This document shows, in pieces, positions 1-11,097 of a stretch of 64,000 nucleotides of DNA. Made by a program: the position numbers and the translations under genes. Every line of letters begins with the position of its first letter. Within the stretch, counting starts at the first letter, position 1. The stretch is taken from assembly GCF_964340395.1 (NCBI RefSeq), contig NC_135555.1, positions 19,598,947 to 19,662,946 of the forward strand. The letters run 5' to 3'. The notes under the pieces were generated by a model. That model did no database searches and was not told the origin of the DNA. It saw only the letters and a list, made by a program, of their open reading frames with translations. Origin of the DNA: Glandiceps talaboti (Eukaryota; Hemichordata; Enteropneusta; Spengelidae).

Positions 1-583
1 AAAACATACCTGGAATGACCAGTGACTCATTGAATATTGTTCATCAATAGTAAATTACAGCACGATTTTTCAGGTTTTGGGTGTTTGAATAAACTGCAAA
101 TTTTACAACAGTCATTTTATTTGAAAATACTACTAGGAAAATATATACAAATCATACTGGGAGAAAAATAGTTGGTGTGGATGAGGAAGGAAAGAAAATA
201 TATTGACATCGTGGAAAAGGAAATACTTAGAAAGATTTTCCATCAGTGTTGAAATAAATGTTAATTTTTATATTGATGGCTTATGAAAATGCTGAAAAAG
301 TTATTTTAACAACAACTTTTTACAAGTGAACAAAAAATTGTATGCTATGCTATAGTAAGAATATTAATTAGGCCATGAAAATTAATATTATTTAGGACAC
401 CTATTTATTGTGGAGAGAACTTTTCAATACCCACAGAAACTTTCAAAGTGACATTTTTTGATAATAAACAAAAGAATACCCCACTATTTGGAATGGGCAA
501 GCACTTTTTGATTTGGGCAAGTACTTTTTGTTTTCTACTTGCCCAGTGGACAAGCGAAATTTTTTCATTATTTCGACCCCTGT
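1..583. other. AT-rich intergenic DNA
   Basis: No reading frame, repeat structure or RNA gene is recognisable here. The base composition is A/T-rich like the rest of the non-coding DNA. Confidence 0.6.
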
Positions 584-2543
584 ATTGGGTTCCAAACACT
601 TGTGCAGTAGCTCTACAAATATGAAATTTTATCAAAAATGTTTTATCTCGAAAACTACTTTGTGAGTGATGAATAACGTTTTATGAGGATGTTTCTAGAG
701 GAGTTATTTTGCTGATATTGTTCGAGATATAGTCACAAATGGCCATAGCAACCATGACTACACCCTTAGCAATGACTATATGTCTACACATTTTGCAAAG
801 ATAGCAATATAGTTGGGTTTGCAAGTGACTACACATTCAAAAATATGTATGCTATATGTCAAGTAATGAGATCACTCCTCAAGCAACTGTAAATGTGGAT
901 GTGTATTTTATGCTTAGCAACAAGGCCATGCACATAGCAACAGTAAAATAATTGTGCATATTGTGAAGATAACATAGATCAATGCACAAGTGAATAAACA
1001 TTCAAAAGTAAACATATATGTATACCTACTGTCCTAGCAACAAGACCACACACATAGCAACTAGTGGTGTATATGGCAAAACTACCAACAGGACGAGTTA
1101 GGCAAGTTGATAAATATTTAATAAAATGACATGTAGTCAACTAGCAACTAAAAAATGTTCATGCATATCAACACTATATACAACAAGGATGAATTGGAAT
1201 GTGAATTAATACTGTTAAAACAATTATCACAAACTGGACAGTTGTGCTACAGAGCCATTGATACTATTTTTCAGTGAAGGTTTATGTAGAGATCTTTACT
1301 TCAATACACAAATGGTTCACAACATTAAGGGTAAATTTAAAAAAATGGTTGTTAAGTAGCCAAAAAAAGGTTATTGTTTCTGCAAACCATGCACACTATT
1401 TAAATACCCTTGTGTTAGTCAGTTTTTTCATGTTTAGCCAGCCCATACAGTCTGCAGATCCATGGGGAAACACAAAAATAACCCTCCCTAATACAGTGAA
1501 GGCAACTGCAGAGCAAATCATGAACAAGCAAATGACACCTACGCCACACACACTCATGCTAAAGTACTAAATAAAAACACCAGAAACTTAACTGCCATAA
1601 ATAGTAGACTGAGTGACATGTTTGTTTAGAATTTAAAAAAAAAATCATGTCATCATTTTAGTCAAACTGTCCTGACCAGAAACAATTCTCTCTTCTTCTT
1701 TTTTCGCCTAAGCATGCATAATTCTTATGTTTTTGGTCAGTCTGTCGTTTCGACTAATCACAAGGAATCTTCTTGACACATAAGAGAAATACAGTGCACT
1801 ATGGTGTTGGTTAGTCAGTATTCCTGAGTAAGACTTACACAGCACAATACCACATCATTTAGTTTCTGCTATCCATGTGATGTCATGTCATGTGTGTGTC
1901 TACCAGGGTATTGTTCACATCTGTTATGAGGTTGTCTGAATCATGGTTGTTTGTTACACTTTTGCATTCATATATATCACATTTATGAATGAAATTGGCT
2001 AGTGACATATACTATGTTCAGACTACAAACAGGAGTTTCACTCTGAGGCATCACAAAGTACTAAAACTAATAAGCTGGATTTGGGAGTCCAGTCACACCG
2101 GACTTTTGTACCTGACACAGATCACATACCAAAGTCATCCAATTTAATATTAGCATAGCCTTCATTTATTCCAATCATTTAGCAGCAACCCTGTACTTTA
2201 ACCCTGGAACCCTCCTTATATAGGAAACTATATACTTACATAATCAAATGGAATTGTGTGTCAGACACAAAAGATAAGTCGACTCTAAACTCGTATTGTA
2301 CCTGACCTATTAAATCTAACCCTATTCAGAGTGGACATTTACTGTTCATATTTACTTTTTTTTAGTTTCGTTCGGTTAGAGTAGAGTCAACTCAGAGTCG
2401 ACTAAACTAGCTAAATGAGGACCCCTAATATAGTCTTCAGATGATCACTGTCTTTTCAACAATTCATGATAATATTAAAATGTTGATTTACATATGTGAT
2501 CAGTGAGTCACTTCACTAACATCTTTATTCCTTGTGTCAACAG

Positions 2544-3676
2544 ATAAATTCATGGTAATAGATTGCCTTTGTCAACATGGTCTTGTTACATTGGATGAAG
2601 TCATGGTTGAAGAAGACACTGAGGAGCATTGTATAGAGTATAGTACAAGAAGTGACTGTGATGTGTTAGTGATTAATGAGAACCAAAATTCTCCACAAAC
2701 TACAATTGCATGTGAAAGTAGTGATAATATTAGCAATAAACAGACCCTACCAGACTCTGAGGAGCATTGTATAAACAATAGTGTTATAAGAAATGACAAA
2801 GGAATACACACCAATGAAAGGTCATTTGTATGTGAAGAGTGTAGTAAAAGTTTTACTCAAAGTGGTGCTTTGAAAGAACACATGAGAATCCATACAAATG
2901 AAAGACCATTTGTATGTAAGGAGTGTGATAAAGGTTTTACTCAAAGTGGTGCTTTGAAAGTACACATGAGAATCCATACAAATGAAAGACCATTTGTATG
3001 TAAGGAATGTGGTCAACGTTTTACTCAAAAGGGTCATCTGAAAAGCCACATGAGAATCCATACTAAGGAAAGACCATTTGTATGTAAGGAGTGTGATAAA
3101 TGTTTTGTTCATAGTGTTAATTTGAAAGTACACATGAGACGTCATACAAATGAACGACCATTTGTATGTAAGGAGTGTGATAAATGTTTTGTTCATAGTG
3201 GTAATTTGAAAGAACACATGAGAATCCATACAAATGAAAGACCATTTGTATGTAAGGAGTGTGGTCAAAGTTTTGCTCAAAGTAGTCATCTGAACAGCCA
3301 CATGAGAATCCATACAAATGAAAGACCATTTGTATGTAAGGAGTGTGATAAATGTTTTGTTCAGAGTAGTCATTTGAAAGTACACATGAGAATCCACACA
3401 AATGAAAGACCATTTGTATGTAAGGAGTGTGGTAAACGTTTTATTCACAGTGGTGCTTTGAAAGATCACATGAGAATCCATACAAATGAAAGACCATTTG
3501 TATGTAAGGAGTGTGGTCAAAGTTTTGCTCAAAGTAGTCATCTGAAAAGCCACATGAGAATCCATACAAATGAAAGACCATTTGTATGTAAGGAGTGTGG
3601 TAAAAGTTTTACTCAAAGTGGTACTTTGAAAGTACACATGAGAATCCATACAAATGAAAGACCATTTGTATTTTAG
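2544..3676 (+). CDS. C2H2 zinc-finger protein, terminal exon (zinc-finger gene 1)
   Basis: This is a Krueppel-type poly-zinc-finger protein, presumably a nuclear DNA-binding regulator. The exon start is taken from a pyrimidine-rich acceptor ending in CAG at 2541-2543. Reading is in phase 1, and the two other paralogs share exactly this junction. The first ATG (DKFMVIDCL...) lies just inside the exon, so it could also be the start if upstream exons are non-coding. A ~95-residue acidic N-terminal part (CLCQHGLVTLDEVMVEED) has no fold I recognise. Ten intact C2H2 fingers follow, with near-identical linkers (HTNERPFVCKEC). A TAG at 3674-3676 replaces the expected second cysteine region of finger 11, but the same frame continues as fingers to 4084. 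Finger residues vary little, so recent array expansion is likely. Upstream exons were not found. Confidence 0.8.
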
Positions 3677-4084
3677 GAGTGTGGTCAAAGTTTTGCTCAA
3701 AGTAGTCATCTGAAAAGCCACATGACAATCCATACAAATGAAAGACCATTCGCATGTAAGGAGTGTGATCAACGTTTTACTCAAAGTGGTGCTTTGAAAC
3801 TACACATGAGAATCTACACAAACGAAAGACCATTTGTACGTAAGGAGTGTTGACAAAGTTTTACTCAAAGTGGTATTTTGAAATTACACATGAAAATCCA
3901 TACAAATGAAAGACCATTTGTATGTAAGGAGTGTGGTCAAAGTTTTACTCAAAGTGGTGCTTTGAAAGGTCACATGAGAATCCACACAAATGAAAGATCG
4001 TTTGTATGTAAGGAATGTGGTAAAGGTTTTCACCAAGTAACTAATCTAAATGCTCACATGAGACACCATACAAATGATAAATAA
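3677..4084 (+). pseudogene. Degenerate tail of zinc-finger gene 1
   Basis: This is the same reading frame as the preceding finger array, after its TAG stop. Fingers 11-15 are recognisable. Finger 11 has lost a cysteine to the stop region, finger 12 has His to Tyr, and finger 13 has Cys to Arg and a TGA within its knuckle. Fingers 14 and 15 are intact and end in HTNDK followed by TAA, the same C-terminus as the 12.5-kb paralog. The original protein therefore probably had about 15 fingers and was shortened by point mutation. Stop-codon readthrough is not supported by anything visible. Confidence 0.75.
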
Positions 4085-4384
4085 TATTTGTATTATGAAG
4101 TAAACATTTTAATGAAATTTCTAATATGAAATTACACATGAGAATTCATACAAATAAAAAAAAACATTCATATGTAATACCCAGTTGGCCAGAGTTTTGC
4201 TTACCAGACATCATGATTATACTGTAAAAGGTTGTCCATATTTTTCATAATCTATGTACCCTATGAAATGATATCTAGGTGGATGTGGATACCTTGTAGG
4301 AAATATGCATGAAACTATCAAGAGCCAGATTTTTTATTAGCACAACTGAACTGAGGTTTAGTACTGCTATATGGATCACCCACA

Positions 4385-4386
<2 letters not shown>

Positions 4387-4435
<49 letters not shown>
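4387..4435. repeat. (GT)n microsatellite
   Basis: An uninterrupted dinucleotide run of about 24 repeats within the left end of the dispersed repeat. Confidence 0.95.
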
Positions 4436-4438
<3 letters not shown>

Positions 4439-4837
4439 CAACTTAAAGTCAAAACCGCTGAACCGATTGCCATGATATTTGATGGGTCCATTACCTTGGG
4501 TGTCTAGTTGTGAAATTGTTCAAATCAAAATGATCTTAACACCAGTTTGTGAGTTGGGTCAAAATATGTTTGGTCAAAAACCTTAAACTCAAACACTATG
4601 GGTTGAAATTTGGGTGAAACGGTTTTGAGGGTGTTTTACTAAGAATTGTTCATGATATGATGGTCCCATCAGTGATATGCAAATTAGGGCTACAAATGTG
4701 CCTTTTTGGTCAAAAATGTATAATTCAAAAAGTACTTTGTCAATGAGTCTGAAACTTAGTGAGATATTTCTGAAAGAGTTATTCTGCAGATTTTCTTCAA
4801 AACATGTTGACAAAATTGGCTCAAGCAACTATGACCA

Positions 4838-5357
4838 TAGTCTTGCTGCTAGACGTTCGGGCTTTCTTTCGATGCTATAAGTTACTATAAGCGAACGAAG
4901 TTCGCATGTGAGGGCCTGCCCGAACAGTCTAGCGAATGTCATTTTCAGACCGGACATTCCATTGAGATTACGATAAGCGGTGGGTTGGGCCATATATGCA
5001 TATATATACTTTAATATATTCAATCTCTGCATGCAGGTGTTGACAAACACATTTATGTCATTACTATGTCTTATCAGTTTATGGTAATTGTGTTTGATGA
5101 GTGTGTAGACGTTGTCATTCACACATTTTAGTTAACGCATTGGTGGTTATTTTTACAAGCCCCTCCTTAAGATGAATATGCATGAAAATTTAGCTATTGT
5201 CCTCTGTTTGTGCTTGTCGCTAATACGGTTCTCTGATTGGCAGTTATTTATATCCTGATGACATTCGCTAGACCTCGGATGTTCCATCCTCGATAGCGTT
5301 GTTCGGCTGTGTGTCGTATTTTATCGGAAGAACATCCGAGGGATAGCTGATAGACTA
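4838..5357. mobile_element. MITE family A, copy 1 (520 bp)
   Basis: A non-autonomous DNA-transposon-like element. Its left end reads TAGTCTTGCTGCTAGAC. Its right end, read on the other strand, begins TAGTCTATC and shares the CTCGG-type continuation, giving imperfect ~25-bp terminal inverted repeats. It is flanked by a perfect 9-bp direct duplication, CTATGACCA, at 4829-4837 and 5358-5366. A second ~90% identical copy lies at 60164-60662. Nine-base target duplications are typical of Mutator-like transposons, so that superfamily is an inference. No transposase frame is present. Confidence 0.85.
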
Positions 5358-6164
5358 CTATGACCACACCCTTAGCAACAACCAAATGGCAGTATATTTT
5401 GTTTAATTAACAACATCTTCTGGTTGGCAAGTGAGAAAACATTTTGAAAAATGTATGCAAATATCTCTAGCAACCATGACCACGCCCATAGTAACAGCCA
5501 AACGGTAGTGTATTTCACAAAGATAACAGGGATTAATAGACAATGGAGTAAAAATTCAAAAATGTACGTAAATTTGCCTAGCAACAAGACCACGCCCATA
5601 GCAACAGCCAACTGATCACATATATTGCGACGGTAACAACAGGAATTGAAAGACATGAATAAACATTCAAAAATGTTATGCAAATGTGCCTAGCAACAAG
5701 ACCACGCCCATAGCAACAGCCAAATGATCACACATATTGCAAAGATAACAGGGATTAATAGACAATCGAATAAATATTCAAAAAATGTATGTAAAGTTGC
5801 CTAGCAACAAGACCACGCCCATAGCAACAGCCAAATGATCACGTATATTGCAAAAATAATATCAGGAATTCTTACACAGGTGAACAAAAACATTCAAAAA
5901 TATATGCAAATATATCTAGCAACATGATCACGTCCATAGCAACATCCAAATGATCGCGTATATCGCAAAGATAAGAACATGGTTGGATAGGCAACTGGAT
6001 TCAGCAAATGAACACCTATTATTAGCATGAAATAGCATATGGATAAACATTTTTTAAAACTGTACAGTTATTCTACAACGCCATTTGCGGTATTTTTTGG
6101 ACTATTTTAAAATGATAATTTTGATATTTTAGACCTAGCATGGTAAGGTGTCTGCTTACTAAAC

Positions 6165-6235
6165 ATGATTATAATATAATATAATATAATATATAATATA
6201 ATATATTGTAATATAATATAATATAATTTAATATA
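6165..6235. repeat. (AATAT)n-like A/T microsatellite
   Basis: An imperfect run of 'ataat/atata' motifs. Confidence 0.85.
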
Positions 6236-7330
6236 AAATCTGATAAATGTCATAGTTTGAAAATCTATTTCAGAAGGTAGAATAGAGATCAAGGAACATA
6301 AAAATACCCAATATTGAAATTAAAACTTTAAATTTAGGTGTAAAATCCCAAATTACAAGAACATCTCGTGTCAAGTCAAGTACTTTACTTCTAAGTGACT
6401 GTCAGTCAGTGTATTAGTACATATATGAGCAAACCCTTGTAAAACGATGGGTAGTTGACTGTCTCCGAACAAATGCACAGGCGTCATAATCTGCTCTTTG
6501 GAACATTTGTGGGGACTGGCCCGAGTCTATATATGAACACTAGCTTTTTTCATGGAGGCAAGTAATCATTTTTTGACATAAATCTACACAATAGTGGAAA
6601 GCTATTATAGCAATCAAAATATGTTTGACCAAAAAAGATTGTATTCTTGGTTATAAGTTTAATGATAAAAGCATGAAAACCGCCTGCTAAGCTATCTTAT
6701 TTTTCTCTGTAAACACTTTATCAAAGGCTGCAGATTTAAAAATGCAGATTCCCAATTTCATCCATGTTTTCGCTTTAATTTATGTTTATTATATAAAGTA
6801 TAGACAAGTACAAATTTAGAATGTTAGGAAAATACATATGTTTATATACAAATGGAATCTTTTTCATGCCTATTTTACTGGATTTGTGTGACTGAGAGGT
6901 GTATCTTCTATCTTTCTTTTTACTGTCTCTTGTATTTCATCAGTTGTATGTTTTCCATTCTTTTCCGTAATAAAGTTTAAATTACTTTCCAAAATACAAC
7001 TTTATAAATTACAGGGTTGCGATTGCTCAAAGTATAAACACCACGGGATCCCGCATCCACTGACTCTTTCTTAGAACACTATTGTGATAACGATCAAATA
7101 GAACTGTGTGACCCATACCGTTATGGAGTATATGAAATACAATTTTGAGTACACGAATAACAACTCATCTTATGATAATTCAAATCACATACGGCATGTT
7201 ACTTGTTGATCACTGAAATCAGTATTGAAATGCTTGTATTATAATTGTGTCTCTTCATACATGTAGTACTGGAAATGATTTATTTTGTCATCCAGTACTT
7301 TAACTAGTACAGTGAATAAAATAACCAACC
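6236..7330. other. Non-coding stretch
   Basis: No coding potential, inverted repeat or RNA gene was recognised in this stretch. It is A/T-rich throughout. Confidence 0.5.
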
Positions 7331-7461
7331 TACTATGTATGTATATATGTAGGTATATGTGTGGATGCGTGCGTGCGCGTGCATGCATGTCTGCTTGTAT
7401 GTCATGCATTGTATGTATGTATATAAGTATGGATGGGTGGATGTGTGTGTGTGTGCGTGCG
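7331..7461. repeat. Mixed TATG/GT/GC microsatellite
   Basis: Interleaved 'tatgtatg', 'gtgcgtgcg' and 'tgtgtgtg' runs. Reading frames through this area are low-complexity and not considered genes. Confidence 0.85.
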
Positions 7462-7559
7462 ATCGGTTCTTTGGGATGTGTCACGTTTTACACAAAATGG
7501 GAGAAGGGGCCCGGGGAGGGACACATCCTTCTTTGACTCATTATATTGCCTAATTTTTC

Positions 7560-8645
7560 ATTTCAAGGACAGAAACACAGTCAGAGTTCTGGTTGTTTCT
7601 TTCTGTTTGCTTGTTCGGGTTGATTATTAATCAGAAAGAACGAATTTCAACCCGAAATTCGGTCTGTCTGTTTGGAGAGACATAGGGGTAGCTGACTGCC
7701 TTTCTTTCTGTCTGCTTGTTCGGGTTGATTATCAATCAGAAAGAACGAATGTCAACCCGAAATTCGGTCTGGCTGTTTGGAGAACCTATAACCGTCGCCT
7801 CAGCTAAGAATTGGGCACAGGTGTGACAAGGCTAAGCCCAACTTGTGATTGTACCAGTATGATGTGAATGGTTACATAATGTCTATGATGTAACATGTGT
7901 ATGGACAAAACAATGTATTTGTTCCCACTCTATTGTCTATTGTGTTGTCAATCGCTTTCTTTAGTGGTCTGAGCGTCAGGTTTATTCTATTTATTTCATT
8001 GAAGTGCAACCCGAACAAGCAAACAAAAAGAAAGGCAGATAGCTACCCCTATGACTTTTCAATCAAACAGATCAAATTTCGGTTGGAAATTCGGTTTTCA
8101 GAAAAAACGAATTTCGGGTTGAAATTCGTTCTTTATGATTGACTAGCAACCCGAACAGGCAGACAGAAAGAAAGGCAGTCAGCTACCCCTATGTCTCTCC
8201 AAACAGACAGACCGAATTTCGGGTTGAAAATCGTTCTATCTGATTGACTAGCAACCCGAATAAGCAGACAGAAAGAAAGGCAGTGAACTACCCCTGCTCT
8301 TCAAACAGACAGACCGAATTTCGGGTTGAAATTCATTCTTTCTGATTGAATAGCCGAACAGGCATACAGAAAGAAAAGCAGTGAATTTCGGGTTGAAGTT
8401 CGTTCTTTCTGATTGACTAGCAACCCGAACAAGCAGACAGAAAGAAAGGCAGTTAATATCGGGTTGAAATTCGTTCTTTCTGATTGAAAAGCAACCCGAA
8501 CAAGCAGAAAGAAAGATTTATTACTACCCCTATGTCTGTCCAGTCACACAGACCGAATTTCGGCCTGGAATTCCTTCTGTCTGATTAGCAAATCAACCAG
8601 AACAAGCAGACAGAAAGAAATCAACCCGATTTCTGACTGTGTTTC
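7560..8645. repeat. Foldback repeat with inverted minisatellite arms
   Basis: The left arm (about 7560-7790) has two direct copies of a ~120-bp unit containing 'tgttcgggttga', 'cagaaagaacgaat' and 'aggggtagctgactgcc'. After a ~190-bp spacer, the right arm (about 7985-8640) has at least six copies or partial copies of the same unit in opposite orientation ('caacccgaac', 'gaaattcgttctttctg', 'ctacccctatg'). This is the architecture of foldback-type repeats. No transposase frame is seen. Confidence 0.8.
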
Positions 8646-8909
8646 TGTCTCTTACTGTGGGGAATTTGCAATTGGCTTCCCACTACTGGCACCTCGGTTA
8701 GGGTTAATGTTAAGGCATAGGGTCTTAGAGTTAGGTACCGTAATATCATCAGACTGTGTCAATCGATCAAGTCGCTACTGACAACCATGTAGTGTATTAC
8801 TTGTCAGGTGTGAAGTGACGAGAGAAGTCACAGTGGGCCTTACAGGTGTAAAACGGCAAGGTTGGCTAACATATTAGGAATAATATTGTGCAGGTGTTTG
8901 ACCTCGGTT

Positions 8910-9210
8910 GCGTCGTTGTTACAATCGGACCACGCTTACCAAAGATATCAACCGATTTCTGACGCCATGTAGGGGAATTGGAGCAGATAAATTTTTTCTA
9001 ACTACCTTCCGAGAACGTGATTGGATATCGATGTTTACATGGTAAATGGAGAGCCGCTATCGGCTGTAACATGTGCTGCTGTTACATAAAGGTCTGGGAC
9101 AATATGCAAAATAGGTAGTTAGAAAAAATTTATCTGCTCCAATTCCCCTACATGGCGTCAGAAATCGGTTGATATATTTGGTAAGCGTGGTCCGATTGTA
9201 ACAACGACGC
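8910..9210. repeat. 98-bp inverted repeat (MITE-like)
   Basis: Arms at 8910-9007 and 9113-9210 are near-perfect reverse complements (starting GCGTCGTTGTTACAATCGG), with a ~105-bp spacer. The whole would fold into one long hairpin. The short minus-strand reading frame over the right arm is not considered a gene. Confidence 0.85.
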
Positions 9211-9454
9211 GATTTATCGGAAGATTATTAAATTTGGGAACTAGGAAGGGATGGAAGGTAAAATCTTTGAAATGTTTGCCCAGTACAACGGCCGGTTGAA
9301 TGTTCATGTTTATGTACGGTAATGGTGGCTGCCTTTCATGTGTCTTCTTTCGCAGTGAGTGAACCTGCGCGATCACAGAAACAAGTGTAATTTTACCCCT
9401 TTCATATATAGTTGGCTGACTACGTCAATATTAACGATATTATCGACATTTCAT

Positions 9455-10065
9455 TGTATTCTGATATAAATATTCTGAGACATAACTCGGGAAACAAATG
9501 CCTGTGGAGCACCCGTACCTTGCAATGTCCATATACTATATCATGTAAACAGTTAATAGCTACATTCTGAGCGTAACTATGTCAGCACGGCGTCCCACAA
9601 GTTTCTGTTCATGAGTCCATTCTGTTACCACATATAAAAACATGGACATGAAAATCTTGTTTGTGATACATATTATCATCTGAAAATCTTCAATGGCTGC
9701 ATGCTGTTCTTCAAACAGCGCCCCCAGTGGTCAAAATATACAGTATTTTGTCTTTTTTCTAAACGGTGACTAAATTTGCATTTTCTTTCAGTTTCAGAAA
9801 TGGACAATGAAGAGTTGGTATTTAGTCGATATGAACGAGACTTGAATGAAGCATATCAAGTGTTACTTTACCAAATTGAGAATAATACACTCTCTGACAA
9901 AGGTATGTTGTTTTAAAACATAAAATCACTCATTCCATTGTATAATATTGACTTGATAACAAGTTTGTTATTTGCAGATTTTTAATCCAGTATTCTTGGA
10001 TTTGAATTAAATATAATGAAACTGCTTTTTAGCACAGATGAACTGATTAAGTGGTAATATGGAGG
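9455..10065. repeat. Duplicated block A, copy 1 (contains orphan exon)
   Basis: Homologous by eye to 43560-44200. Shared landmarks are 'ccattctgttaccacatataaa', 'gaaaatcttgtttgtgatac', 'agtggtcaaaatata', the exon and the following intron-like sequence ('atcactcattccattgta'). The second copy has an extra ~80-bp insertion upstream of the exon. Confidence 0.8.
9792..9902 (+). CDS. Orphan phase 1-1 exon, copy 1
   Basis: A likely 111-nt exon between acceptor TTTCTTTCAG and donor G|GTATGT. It reads xSEMDNEELVFSRYERDL... and ends in NNTLSDK plus one base. Frame, splice sites and amino acids are conserved in the copy at 43932-44042, while surrounding DNA has drifted, which suggests coding constraint. 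Its phase (enters and leaves in phase 1) matches most exons of the receptor gene at 17-38 kb, and it would splice in frame to the Death exon at 21378. It may be an alternative or ancestral exon of that family. Its ATG at 9800 could be a start codon. I do not recognise the domain. It is predicted helical and acidic. Confidence 0.5.
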
Positions 10066-10669
10066 AGGATTGGATATCTATTTTGGATTTTTAATTCTAA
10101 AACAATTTTATCATGGTATCCTACTTGCGAAATCAACATGAAATATTATAGACCACATTTGCAAATTATTAATAAATGTGTGATATGTTTGTTATTGAAC
10201 ATACAATAGCAAACCTTTTACACAATTTTGGGGCTTTTTGCTACGGTATTGAGTTCCAAACACTTGTGCAACAGCTCTAAAAATATGAAATTTTATCAAA
10301 AATTTATATCTCGAAAACTACTTTGTGATTGGGGCTAACGTTTTATGAGGATGTTTCAAGAGGAGTTATTCTGCTGACATTGTTCAAGATATAGTCACAA
10401 ATGGCCATAGCAACCATGACTACACCCTTAGCAACAACTATATGTCTACACATTTTGCAAAAATAGCAATATAGTTAGGTTTGCAAGTGACTACACATTC
10501 AAAAATATGTATGCTATATGCCTAGTGACAAGATCACCCCTCAAGCAACTGTAAATGTGGATGTGTATTTTATGCTTAGCAACAAGGCCATGCACATAGC
10601 AACAGTAAAATAATGGTGCATATTGTGAAGATAACAGATTAATGCAAAAATGAATAAACATTCAAAAGT

Positions 10670-10671
10670 AG

Positions 10672-10709
<38 letters not shown>

Positions 10710-10712
10710 CTA

Positions 10713-10757
<45 letters not shown>
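10670..10757. repeat. (CA)n then (TA)n microsatellite
   Basis: A (CA)n run at 10673-10700 is followed by a nearly pure (TA)n run up to the palindrome. Confidence 0.95.
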
Positions 10758-10765
<8 letters not shown>

Positions 10766-10921
10766 AGGGTAGAAGAAAATCAAGTCGGGTTTTTCGTCTC
10801 TACAAGCCTGTTTCGTGAGTAAATCACTCGTCAGGAGATGTCTCCTGACGAGTGATTTACTCACGAAACAGGCTTGTAGAGACGAAAAACCCGACTTGAT
10901 TTTCTTCTACCCTCAACATAT
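10758..10921. mobile_element. Perfect 81-bp palindrome, Penelope-like terminal fragment
   Basis: Arms 10758-10838 and 10841-10921 are exact reverse complements around a TG centre. A ~62-bp unique tail and then (TA)n follow. The whole block is absent from the paralogous position near 1010-1020, so it is an insertion. It contains a hammerhead ribozyme and lies between TA microsatellites, both recognised features of Penelope-like retroelement ends. No reverse transcriptase or GIY-YIG frame remains. Confidence 0.7.
10840..10883 (+). ncRNA. Type I hammerhead ribozyme motif
   Basis: All core elements are present in order. Helix I 5' strand is GTCTC (10840-10844), then CTGACGA (10845-10851). Helix II is GTGA/TCAC with loop TTTAC (10852-10864), then GAAA (10865-10868). 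The short helix III is formed by A-C-A with T-G-T around loop GGCT, and the cleavage position follows TA at 10878. Helix I 3' strand GAGAC is at 10879-10883. Very short helix III is usual in Penelope-like-element hammerheads. Because the locus is a palindrome, a near-equal copy is present on the minus strand, with one helix I pair lost. Activity is not shown. Confidence 0.85.
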
Positions 10922-10982
10922 ACTCCGCTCTGCGTGCAGACGTATCGAGCACTGTACTACGGACAAATCTTACCACTGACTT

Positions 10983-11097
<115 letters not shown>

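Larger units (their letters stand above)
584..4290. repeat. Segmental duplication copy 1 (zinc-finger gene plus about 2 kb upstream)
   Basis: This segment aligns by eye, in order, with 10246-13365. Shared landmarks are the block starting near 'ttccaaacacttgtgca', the 'agcaaccatgactacaccc' block, the pre-exon region and the zinc-finger exon with its 3' flank. Copy 1 lacks the TA-flanked palindrome found in copy 2 but has a longer finger array. A partial third relative lies at 45.6-48.3 kb. The reading frames around 1274-1570 in copy 1 and 11288-11659 in copy 2 use different frames and do not look coding. Confidence 0.8.
4335..6100. repeat. Copy of the 'AGCACAACTGAACTGA' repeat family, interrupted by a MITE
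   Basis: It begins like the 18881-20019 element (TTAGCACAACTGAACTGA), then has a (GT)n run at 4387-4435 and the block 'tgtaaacaacttaaagt'. The 3' part (5366-6060) is a tandem series of ~110-130 bp units around 'tagcaacaagaccacgccc'. A 520-bp MITE sits at 4838-5357. The right terminal repeat is missing, so this copy is truncated. Confidence 0.7.

Noticed and set aside
1274-1570. Possible small secreted protein upstream of zinc-finger gene 1
   Set aside because: The homologous region at about 11350-11660 is open in a different frame and the peptide is not conserved, which argues against coding.
2822-3784. A 320-codon minus-strand frame opposite the zinc fingers
   Set aside because: It mirrors the 84-bp finger repeat on the coding strand. 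The same kind of shadow appears at 12757-13131 and 47210-47734.
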